A stretch of 52,857 bases of DNA from Reyranella sp. (GTDB lineage Bacteria > Pseudomonadota > Alphaproteobacteria > Reyranellales > Reyranellaceae): contig JAIEOV010000070.1 of the NCBI GenBank assembly GCA_019750135.1, positions 1 through 52,857 of the forward strand. Direction: 5' to 3'. Positions 33,130-40,434 of the stretch are shown in pieces. The notes beneath the pieces were generated by a model. It did not search any database and was not told where the DNA came from. It saw only the letters and a program-made list of their open reading frames with translations. The number at the start of each line of letters is the position of its first letter. Positions within the stretch are counted from its first letter, which is position 1. Made by a program: the position numbers and the translations under genes.

Positions 33130-33418
33130 CCGCTCCGTTGTCCTACTTGCCCACGCCTTGAAGAGCCTGTACCGCTCGGCGGTTCAGCGGACGATCGGAT
33201 AGCGCGAAACGGCGAAAATGGCACGGATACCTCGACCACCTGCTGAAGCGCCGCGCGAACCGCCGCCAGGGTCCAAGCCGACTCCCCTTCCACCCATGCC
33301 GCCCCCTCGCGAACCGCCTCCAGGGCCTCCCCCCGCGATGGGCCGGATGGTGAACGCGGAATAGACGGCAGGCCTAGCTCGGATTGCCGCTTCGCGCACG
33401 TACCCGGCAACCGAATCG
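33130..33418. other. Gap with a Gly-rich minus-strand frame, no supported gene
   Basis: A minus-strand open frame here encodes a Gly/Arg-rich stretch (IAGGGPGGGSRGGGMGG), but it overlaps the end of the radical SAM gene and has no good start or binding site. It could be low-complexity noise in high-GC DNA. Confidence 0.3.
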
Positions 33419-35221
33419 CTATCCAGCAGGGGCGAGTCGTTGGTTCTGGGCAGCGATGACGCGTTCACGTGCCAGATCCTCGCCGCGGCGCTTGCTGAGA
33501 GCGGCTTCGCCGCCGGCCGTCTCGGCAAACAGGGCGAGCTTGTCGAGGTCCTCCTCGATCACCGGCGACAGCGCGAGATCCATGTACTCGTCGCGCTTGG
33601 GATCGTGCAGGACCTTCCGGCCGATGCGCCAACCCTGCCAGGCGAGCCTGCCGTAGATCCCGAGCTTCTTCCAGGCCTCGATCGCCAGCCTGTAGTGGAA
33701 CACGGCGATTGGCTCGATCGGCATGCCGTAGCGGCGGTCGCGCCGGTACTTCATGCGCACGATGCCGCCCTCGAGAGGATGCACGCCCTCGGCCTCGAAC
33801 ATGATCTTGAACATGGTCATGAATCGGGCCGCCTCGGCCGGGTTGCGACCGGGGATGGCGCCGTGGCGGCGCGCCACCGTCTCGATGTGCTCGGGCGTGT
33901 AGTAGGTCCGCCAGGCATCCCGATAGGTCTGGTCGAATTCCCTGTCGCTCATCCTTGGGTGATGGACGACCCGATGATGCACATCGTACTTGTTGAGGTC
34001 GGCATCCATCCAGATACCTTGCTTCCATTGCGTTTGGTGATCTTCGGAGCCGGGCAAGGGCGTCAGGATGAACAGTTCGAGGATGTCGAGCGGCAGCTCC
34101 TTCTTGATGATCTCCATGTCGCGCAGGATCGATTCGCGCGTGTCGCCCGGGAAGCCCAGGATGTAACCGGCCCAGGTCGAGGCGCCGCTGGTGTGCCAGG
34201 CCTGCAGCATCTTGCGGTATTCGGTGATCTTGTTCTGCCGCTTCTTGGCGGCCAGCAGGTTGTCCGGATTGATGTTCTCCAGCCCGATGAACACCCGGAA
34301 CACTCCGGCCCAGCGCGCCTTGTGGATGAAGTTCGGGATTCGGTGGCACTGCGTGTCGACCTGGATGATCAGGGACAATTCGATGCCCTCGTTCTCCCGG
34401 AGTTCGATCAGCCGGTCGAAGAAGTCTTCCCAGTGCTTGTTGCGGGCCATGTTGTCGTCGGTGACGAAGAACGTCGTGATGCCCTGCTTGTAGTTCTCGC
34501 GAACGATCGCTTCGAGATCGTCGGCGGTGCGGAAGCGGCTCTTGCGGCCCTGGACATTGATGATGGTGCAGAACGAGCACTGGAACGGGCAGCCGCGCCC
34601 TAGGTCGAAGCTCGAAATGCGCCCTTCATTGCGCGCCAGCGCGTCCGGCGGAAGGCGGGGCGGAACTGCCCCCTCCATGCTCGGCAGGTCGTCCATGTAG
34701 TTGTAAAGCGCCTTCAGTGTGCCGTTCCAGGCATCGCGCACGACCTCGTCGAGGCGACCTTCCTCGGCTTCGCCCGCGAACATGGAGATACCCATGTCCA
34801 TGGCAGCCTGTATTTCGGGTGGCACGACGGGCAGCATCGATATGCAGCCGGAGACATGAAAGCCGCCGAGGGCGACCGGAAGGCCGGCCTTTATGAACTG
34901 GCGCGCCAGGTCGACGGCCCGCGGAAACTGGTTGGACTGGACACCAACGAGGCAGATCAGGGCGCGGCAGTTCGAGCGTTTGATGTCGGCAACGATGCGA
35001 TCGGCGCGGATGCGCGAGTTGGTTTCGTCGATCGGCTGGGCGACGATGTCGACATCGGGTCCGAGCACGCGGCGCTTGCGGCAGTCTTCGGCCAGCCCGT
35101 AGAGCGCCGCCAAGGTGTTGGAGGGAATGTGCGACCTGAGCCAGGTGATCGGGTAGCCTTGGTCGTCGTAATGCGTGGGCTTGATCAGCACCAGCCGGAA
35201 GGTCGTTCGCTCGGCGCCCAT
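33419..35221 (-). CDS. B12-binding domain radical SAM protein
   Basis: 600 residues from ATG 35221 (MGAERTTFRLVLIKPTHYDD). The N-terminal part has a B12-binding-like Rossmann pattern (ALICLVGVQSNQFPRAVDLA). The radical SAM CxxxCxxC is C-x3-C-x2-C in GRGCPFQCSFCTI. Then follow VTDDNMARNKHWEDFF, IGLENINPDNL and GYILGFPGDTRESILRDMEI, typical of B12-dependent radical SAM enzymes. The C-terminal 150 residues (HHRVVHHPRMSDREFDQTYR and on) are a DUF4070-like or family-specific extension. It may methylate or rearrange a lipid or small molecule. There is no hopanoid, RiPP or bacteriochlorophyll gene beside it, so its substrate is open. Confidence 0.85.
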   Translation of the reverse strand: MGAERTTFRLVLIKPTHYDDQGYPITWLRSHIPSNTLAALYGLAEDCRKRRVLGPDVDIVAQPIDETNSRIRADRIVADIKRSNCRALICLVGVQSNQFPRAVDLARQFIKAGLPVALGGFHVSGCISMLPVVPPEIQAAMDMGISMFAGEAEEGRLDEVVRDAWNGTLKALYNYMDDLPSMEGAVPPRLPPDALARNEGRISSFDLGRGCPFQCSFCTIINVQGRKSRFRTADDLEAIVRENYKQGITTFFVTDDNMARNKHWEDFFDRLIELRENEGIELSLIIQVDTQCHRIPNFIHKARWAGVFRVFIGLENINPDNLLAAKKRQNKITEYRKMLQAWHTSGASTWAGYILGFPGDTRESILRDMEIIKKELPLDILELFILTPLPGSEDHQTQWKQGIWMDADLNKYDVHHRVVHHPRMSDREFDQTYRDAWRTYYTPEHIETVARRHGAIPGRNPAEAARFMTMFKIMFEAEGVHPLEGGIVRMKYRRDRRYGMPIEPIAVFHYRLAIEAWKKLGIYGRLAWQGWRIGRKVLHDPKRDEYMDLALSPVIEEDLDKLALFAETAGGEAALSKRRGEDLARERVIAAQNQRLAPAG

Positions 35222-35515
35222 GAACTGCTTTCTGGCTGTTGCAGACAACAAGCCGACTATTGAAAAGGCTGGCAGGCGGCGCGACGGCGCATTCGAAGTC
35301 CCAGCCCCCTGGGGCCACGGAAGCATCACCCTCGCGTGGCACTTTCGCCGATTTGGGAACACCAGGGCGTTGCCGCGTCAGCGCTCCCTTGGAGCGCGCA
35401 TTACGAGGCTCCTGCATTGGCGGCTGGGCAAGGCGCGCTCTGGACTCAATTGCATGGTCCAGTTCCGCGACGAGATGAAGATCTTCAAATTCGAACCGGC
35501 CTGACCGTGAAGAGC
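35222..35515. other. Intergenic gap, nothing clear
   Basis: About 290 bases upstream of the radical SAM gene. Open frames on the plus strand are short and unconvincing. No strong hairpin or repeat was seen. Confidence 0.3.
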
Positions 35516-35701
35516 CTATCTCAGGGCTACCAGGTCCAATGCAGAGGAACCGACGCTCAGCGCCAGTCCGACGAAGGCAAGGAAGCCCACGGCAATCATC
35601 ATCTCCCTGCCGATGGACAAGTTCGACCACCGACGGAAAGCCTTCTCGCGCGCGAGCTGCTGTAGCGACAGGGCCGACTTTACGGAGCACTGGGCCGTCA
35701 T
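35516..35701 (-). CDS. Small single-pass membrane protein, hypothetical
   Basis: 61 residues with a basic first half (REKAFRRWSNLSIGREM) and one hydrophobic helix (MIAVGFLAFVGLALSVGSSA), leaving a short tail. GGAGGG lies 5 bases before the ATG, a strong ribosome-binding site that supports a real gene. The family is not recognised. The helix would sit with the basic N-terminal part in the cytoplasm. Confidence 0.55.
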   Translation of the reverse strand: MTAQCSVKSALSLQQLAREKAFRRWSNLSIGREMMIAVGFLAFVGLALSVGSSALDLVALR

Positions 35702-36038
35702 GGGACCCTCCTACAGGCGTCGTCACGAATTTTGCCGGGGTTGAGGTCACGTCGAAAAGCGGACTGCATATCGACGGGTGACGGCGCCAACATGACCCTT
35801 TCAACGCTGATTACAAGGACAATCGCGCGTACTGCAACGATGCCGCTCGAAGTGACGGCAGCGGCATGGTCCGGCGGCGACCCCGCTCCGCACGGGACGG
35901 GCAAGCAAACTGCCGGGGGCCTCCCCATTTCTGCAGTCCACCGCCGCGACGTTTCTTCATGCCGGGGACTGCTCCCGCTCGAGGGCCGCGAGCTTGCAGG
36001 CGCGGCGGAACGTGACCGTGGCCCTCCGAAAGTTACAG
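35702..36038. other. Gap upstream of the transglutaminase gene
   Basis: Plus-strand frames run through this gap, but their composition is not protein-like and no strong start exists before 36039. No obvious promoter, hairpin or repeat was found. Confidence 0.3.
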
Positions 36039-36893
36039 ATGACCGTGCTCAATATTCGCCATCGAACGACCTATCGCTATCGCGAACCCGTGCGGTTGGG
36101 GCCGCATCGCCTCATGCTGCGTCCACGCGAGAGCCGTGACCTTCGCCTGCTGTCGAGTACGCTCGAGATGACGCCGGCGGCGTCGCTCTCATGGACCACT
36201 GACGTGTTCGGCAATGCCGTTGCCACGGCAGGCTTTGCCGGCCTGGCCGACGGACTCACCATCGAGAGCCGGGTGATGGTCGAGCTCGGCGCCTCCCCGT
36301 GGCCGGTGTACGACATCGCGCCGTCGGCCATCCACTACCCGTTCTTCTATTCGAGCGAGGAGCGCGCCGATCTCGGGGCGCTGGCAACGCCGCAGACCTT
36401 CGATGCATCGGGCCGGCTCGGCGACTGGTCGCGCGCTTTCGTGCGCGGCGAGCGGACCGATACGCTGGCGCTGCTCAAGGACATGGCGACGGGTGTGGCG
36501 GCGGGAATCGGCTACCAGAGCCGTGAGGCGGAGGGCACGCAAACGCCATTGCAGACCATCGATCGCGGTTGGGGCTCGTGCCGCGACTTCGCTGTGCTGT
36601 TCGCCGAGGCGGCACGGTGCCTGGGCTTCGGCGCGCGGATCATATCGGGCTATCTCTACAACCGGGACGGCGGGCCGGTGGGGGCTGGCACGACCCATGC
36701 GTGGGCCGAGATTTTTGTCCCAGGTGCGGGCTGGATAACGTTCGATCCGACCAACCGGGCGGTCGGCGGCTACAATCTCATCCCGCTCGCTGTCGGTCGC
36801 GTCATCGCCCAGGTGATGCCGATGACGGGCACCTTCCTGGGCATGACGGATGCCTATCTGGGCATGTCGGTCGACGTGGAGGTCACGCCGTGA
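36039..36893 (+). CDS. Transglutaminase-like cysteine peptidase family protein
   Basis: 284 residues. The N-terminal bacterial transglutaminase domain has IRHRTTYRYREPVRLGPHRL and ends MLRPRESRD. The catalytic triad is visible: Cys in DRGWGSCRDFAVLFAEAARC, His in GTTHAWAEIFVPGAGW and Asp in ITFDPTNRAVGGYN. Homologues of this two-domain type are widespread cytoplasmic proteins in alphaproteobacteria, often beside circularly permuted ATP-grasp and alpha-E genes, which are not present here. The start at ATG 36039 gives the normal family N-terminus. Its substrate is unknown. Confidence 0.9.
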   Translation: MTVLNIRHRTTYRYREPVRLGPHRLMLRPRESRDLRLLSSTLEMTPAASLSWTTDVFGNAVATAGFAGLADGLTIESRVMVELGASPWPVYDIAPSAIHYPFFYSSEERADLGALATPQTFDASGRLGDWSRAFVRGERTDTLALLKDMATGVAAGIGYQSREAEGTQTPLQTIDRGWGSCRDFAVLFAEAARCLGFGARIISGYLYNRDGGPVGAGTTHAWAEIFVPGAGWITFDPTNRAVGGYNLIPLAVGRVIAQVMPMTGTFLGMTDAYLGMSVDVEVTP

Positions 36894-37081
36894 GAATCGC
36901 ACCGGTGGTCGATCTACCCTCGGATGAATCCTGCCTCCTGACCGACCGGAGCCGGCATGATCGGAAGACGCGCGAGCGTTTCTCGCTCGAGCTGAACAGC
37001 TGGTCGACGAGGTCCGCTTCAACCGATGCCGGCGCGGAGACCGTGATCGATGAGCGATGCCCGCGCCCGGCCGGACAACAA

Positions 37082-37112
37082 AAGGCCCCGTCGGCTTTCA
37101 CCACGGGGCCTT
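37082..37112 (-). terminator. Intrinsic terminator of the cold shock gene
   Basis: On the minus strand AAGGCCCCG, a 13-base loop, then CGGGGCCTT followed by a T-rich stretch (TTTTGTTGT). The 9-base stem lies about 80 bases after the cspA stop codon. The rest of 36894-37191 shows no supported gene; a plus-strand frame from GTG 36890 runs into this hairpin. Confidence 0.8.
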
Positions 37113-37191
37113 CGCTCCTCCCGCAGCGCCTGCCGGTACATCCGCGGCTCGACGCTCGGGCGGGTCGCCGGCGCGCGCCGGCGGTGATCGG

Positions 37192-37404
37192 TCAGTCGAC
37201 CTGCTTGAGGTTCTCCGCCGACAGCTTGCCGCTGCGCCCATCGGAGACCAGCTCGAACTGAATCTTTTGACCTTCGACCAGGTGGTTGAGGCCGGCGCGC
37301 TCGACCGCGCTGATATGGACGAAGGCGTCCTTGCTGCCGTCATCGGGCTGGATGAAGCCGAAGCCCTTGGTCGCGTTAAACCACTTCACGGTTCCCGTCG
37401 TCAT
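37192..37404 (-). CDS. cspA: Cold shock protein (CspA family)
   Basis: 70 residues, the full length of the family. TGTVKWFNATKGFGFIQPDD contains the RNP1 motif (KGFGFIQ), and DAFVHISAVERAG contains RNP2 (DAFVHIS). The product binds single-stranded RNA or DNA and melts RNA structure. GAGAAAGGG lies upstream of the ATG. The gene is divergent from a fatty acid desaturase, so the intergenic region may link two cold-adaptation functions. A named paralogue (CspA, CspC, CspD) cannot be told from sequence alone. Confidence 0.95.
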   Translation of the reverse strand: MTTGTVKWFNATKGFGFIQPDDGSKDAFVHISAVERAGLNHLVEGQKIQFELVSDGRSGKLSAENLKQVD

Positions 37405-37648
37405 GGGAAAACCCTTTCTCTACATAGACTGCTCGCCCGCCCGCGAAGGGCCGGCGGTCGAATTCGCATTTTTCTCGGGAGCAAGTCGGAGGCAGGCGCC
37501 TAATCTCGAAGGGGCGCGGCCAAGTCATTAATCCGTGTATCGACTCGATACATATGGGCGCTGCAGCTGTGCTTTGCAAGCGCCATGCCGGGATCCGCGT
37601 TGTGCGGCCTCCGCACGATACCCATGTTTACGCGGTCACTATAAGGAA
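37405..37648. promoter_or_regulatory. Divergent leader region of cspA and desaturase genes
   Basis: A 244-base gap between two divergent starts. It is more AT-rich than its surroundings around 37530-37560 and 37625-37690. A long 5' leader is normal for cold shock genes, where it acts as a thermosensor. No specific element was proven by eye. Confidence 0.4.
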
Positions 37649-38734
37649 ATGCCGCTTATCAAATGGATCGTCCAAAATGGATTGTCGATGACTCCTGAAC
37701 GGCATCCCATCGGCTCGGATGCCGAGGTCCGCCGGACGGCAGCGGCGTTCGCGCAGCCGAACCGGGCCAGGGCGCTGCTGCAGCTCCTCACGTCGTTCGC
37801 TCCCTTCGTCGCCGGCTGTGCGGCGATGTACCTCGTGCTGCCGGTCTCCTACGGCCTTGCCCTGTGCCTGGCGCTGCCGACCGGCATGCTGGTCGTGCGC
37901 ATCTTCATCGTGCAGCACGATTGCGGGCACGGATCGTTCTTCGCATCGTCGCGATCCAACGCCCTGGTCGGATGGCTGTGCAGCCTGGTGACGCTGACGC
38001 CGTTTGCCAACTGGCGTCGCCAGCACGGCTTGCATCATGCCGACTGGAACAACCTCGATCGCCGGGGTGGTGGCAGCGACATCTATTCAAGCTGCCTCAC
38101 GGTGCGCCAGTACCTGGCTCGTACGCCGTGGCGCCGGCTGCTCTACCGCCTGCCGCGCCATCCGCTGATCGCCAACGTCCTGCTGCCGCCGCTGGTCTTC
38201 GTCCTGCTGTACCGGGTGCCCTTTGACACGCCGCGCGACTGGCCGCGCGAACGCCGCTCGGTGTACCTCACCAACGGCGCCCTTGCGGCCCTGTTCGGCA
38301 CCCTGGTTGCGCTGATCGGCTGGCGGGAAGTGCTGGCTGTCCATGTGCCGATCATGGTTGTGGCGTCGATCATCGGTGTCTGGCTGTTCACGCTGCAACA
38401 CCGCTTCGAGACCGCGCATTGGACCGGCAGGCGGCAGTGGCGCTTCGTGGACGCCGCCCTCGCCGGTTCCTCATGGCTGCGCCTGCCACGCGTCCTCCAT
38501 TGGCTCACCGGCAACATCGGCTTCCATCACGTCCATCATCTCAATCCGAGGATCCCGAACTACCGGCTGCACGCGGCTCATGCCGAGGTCCAGAAGATGC
38601 GCCGTGTCCCTGGCCTCGGTCTGGTGGAGGGCCTGCGCGCACCGCGGCTGACGCTATGGGATGAAGTATCCGGCCGGCTGGTCTGCTTCCGCGAGGCCGA
38701 GTGCAGGCACGTCGCCGGCGAAGGCAAAGCATGA
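37649..38734 (+). CDS. Membrane fatty acid desaturase
   Basis: 361 residues with several membrane spans and the three histidine boxes of the acyl-lipid desaturases: HDCGHGSFF, RRQHGLHHAD and HHVHHLNPRIPNY. The enzyme inserts a double bond in acyl chains using a di-iron site, raising membrane fluidity. ATG 37649 is chosen because AAGGA precedes it closely; the ATG at 37688 is an alternative. The gene is divergent from cspA, which fits a cold response. The regiospecificity is not clear from sequence. Confidence 0.9.
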   Translation: MPLIKWIVQNGLSMTPERHPIGSDAEVRRTAAAFAQPNRARALLQLLTSFAPFVAGCAAMYLVLPVSYGLALCLALPTGMLVVRIFIVQHDCGHGSFFASSRSNALVGWLCSLVTLTPFANWRRQHGLHHADWNNLDRRGGGSDIYSSCLTVRQYLARTPWRRLLYRLPRHPLIANVLLPPLVFVLLYRVPFDTPRDWPRERRSVYLTNGALAALFGTLVALIGWREVLAVHVPIMVVASIIGVWLFTLQHRFETAHWTGRRQWRFVDAALAGSSWLRLPRVLHWLTGNIGFHHVHHLNPRIPNYRLHAAHAEVQKMRRVPGLGLVEGLRAPRLTLWDEVSGRLVCFREAECRHVAGEGKA

Positions 38735-38789
38735 CGGACCCGGGCACCATCGTTGAGACCAGATCGTCAACTTCATTCAGGAGGTACCC

Positions 38790-39068
38790 TTGTCCTCACC
38801 ATCCGACATCAAGCTCACGGCCGATGAGGAGGTCACGCTGCGGCGGGTGGCCTTCGGCCAATCCGAAGTGCGCGCCATGCGCAGGGATGACCTGGCGCGG
38901 CTGCGCAAGCTCCGTCTGATCGAGGACGCCAAGGACGGGCCGCGACTGACGGTGCACGGCAAGCTGCACTTTGAAACGATTGGCCGGCCATCGATGATGG
39001 CCACGAATGGGCAACACGAGGCGATGATGGCGGAATTCGCGAGGCGGACACCGAAACGGTCGGGATAA
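38790..39068 (+). CDS. Small winged-helix-like protein
   Basis: 92 residues. The TTG start is decided by a perfect AGGAGGT at 38779-38785, 4-5 bases upstream. The sequence LTADEEVTLRRVAFGQSE, DDLARLRKLRLIEDAKDG, RLTVHGKLHFETIG follows the same pattern as the N-terminal domain of the receiver protein at 21966-22619. Both look like a small helix-rich (winged-helix-like) domain with a conserved L-E-x-G arrangement. DNA binding is inferred, not shown. It sits downstream of the desaturase gene. Confidence 0.65.
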   Translation: MSSPSDIKLTADEEVTLRRVAFGQSEVRAMRRDDLARLRKLRLIEDAKDGPRLTVHGKLHFETIGRPSMMATNGQHEAMMAEFARRTPKRSG

Positions 39069-39162
39069 GCGAAGCTGGTAGTGCCCGCTCTCCATTGAGG
39101 CGCTGCTGCCTTGATTGGGCATTGGAGTGGTGTGTGGGTGGTAACGGCTCTCCCCGCGAGCC

Positions 39163-40335
39163 CTACCGGCAGCCGTCGCGGCAGGCGTCCTTCACGAGCT
39201 GCGGCGCCGGCCGCTTGGTGACCAGCTCGAGCGCCGGGATGAGGTTGGCCTTCTTCACCCGGAGCGCCGGCAGCGAGATGTAGGGCGGCACGGGCTTGCC
39301 GAGCAGCGCCAGCGCCGCCGCCTTGGCCTCGGCGACCCCGAGGTCGTAGGGCAGCTGGGCGCCGAGCGCCAGGATCTCCCCACGCCCGACATAGAGCGCG
39401 GTGTCCGGACCGAGATCGACGGTCGTCACCACCAGGTCGTGCCGGCCCAGCGCCTTGGCGGCCGCGACCGCCTGCATGGCCGGATCGCCCCACACGGCGA
39501 ACAGCCCCTTGATGCCGGGATGGGCGCGCAGCATGGCGATGGTCTTGTCGTAGGCCTCGCGCGGCTGGAGGAAGCGGTCGCTCGCGGCCAGCCGCACGCC
39601 GGGATGCGCCGCCAGGGTCTTGCGGAAGCCCGCGACGCGCGCCGCGATCGAGTAGTAGGACTCGTAGTGGTAGGTGAGCAGGCCGACCTCGCCCTGTCCG
39701 CCGATCGCCTTCACCAGCTCCTCGGTGGCCCACGCCGCGTTCTTCTCGTTGTCCGAAGCCACGACGGTGACGTAGTCGCGGCCGGGCGCCATGTCGCTCA
39801 CGACATTGTCCATGAACACCAGCTTGATGCCGGCGGCCGCGACCCGCTTGTAGGCCGCCGTCTGGCTGGCCGGGTCGATCGGCACCGAGAAGATGACGCT
39901 CGGCTTGCGCTCGATCAGGCCGGCGAGCTGAGCCGCCTGTCGCGACGGGTTCTGCGCCGCGTCGGTCACCGCCACGACCTCGATGCCGTACTCCGCCAGG
40001 GTGCGCGTGATCGCCTCGACCTGCAGCGCGTTCCACGGCGTGTCGAGCGCCTGCATGGCGATCGCCGCCGTGAACCGGCCAGCCTTCAATCGCGCGATGT
40101 CGTCCCGGCCGAGCTCGAGGACCGAGGCGGCGCTGGCCGGCGCCCCGCCCGGGAAGCCCGGCACCGGCTGGCCCGTCGGCGACAGGGGCAGGGGCTGCAT
40201 CAGGAGCTGTGCGTCCGCCGTCTGCGCGACGGCCGGCGAGGCGCCCAGGCCGGCCGGCAGGCCGCCGGCCATCGCGGCCAGCACCAGCCCGGCGGCTGCG
40301 GCCTTCACGGCTGCTCGCGACGCATGACGAAACAT
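39163..40335 (-). CDS. Periplasmic sugar-binding-like protein, orphan
   Basis: 390 residues with a clear signal peptide (MFRHASRAAVKAAAAGLVLA then AMAGGL...AVAQ). The core is a type I periplasmic binding fold of the ribose/LacI kind: ITRTLAEYGIEVVAVTDAAQ, FSVPIDPASQTAAYKRVAAA, KLVFMDNVVSDMAPGRDYVT, LFAVWGDPAMQAVAAAKALG. It ends KDACRDGCR. Permease and ATPase genes are not adjacent, so it may work with a remote transporter or act as a signal receptor for the divergent hybrid kinase. A degenerate copy of its last 33 codons lies at 33028-33129. Confidence 0.82.
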   Translation of the reverse strand: MFRHASRAAVKAAAAGLVLAAMAGGLPAGLGASPAVAQTADAQLLMQPLPLSPTGQPVPGFPGGAPASAASVLELGRDDIARLKAGRFTAAIAMQALDTPWNALQVEAITRTLAEYGIEVVAVTDAAQNPSRQAAQLAGLIERKPSVIFSVPIDPASQTAAYKRVAAAGIKLVFMDNVVSDMAPGRDYVTVVASDNEKNAAWATEELVKAIGGQGEVGLLTYHYESYYSIAARVAGFRKTLAAHPGVRLAASDRFLQPREAYDKTIAMLRAHPGIKGLFAVWGDPAMQAVAAAKALGRHDLVVTTVDLGPDTALYVGRGEILALGAQLPYDLGVAEAKAAALALLGKPVPPYISLPALRVKKANLIPALELVTKRPAPQLVKDACRDGCR

Positions 40336-40434
40336 GAAGCCCCCTGCCGGATTACTATGCGTCATCGCCCGGCGGTTTGGATAGGGGTCGGCGGGCAGTT
40401 CCCTCTTGCGCCGAACCGCATTAACGTCGCCCGC

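Noticed and set aside
33184..33528. Gly-rich minus-strand frame
   Set aside because: It overlaps the radical SAM gene end, and the start and composition are poor.
36890..37191. Plus-strand frame from GTG 36890 after the transglutaminase
   Set aside because: It runs through the cspA terminator and has no recognisable sequence, so it is probably not a gene.
39439..40434. Plus-strand frame in front of the hybrid kinase
   Set aside because: It runs antisense through the binding protein gene. The kinase begins at 40435 where normal sensor sequence starts.
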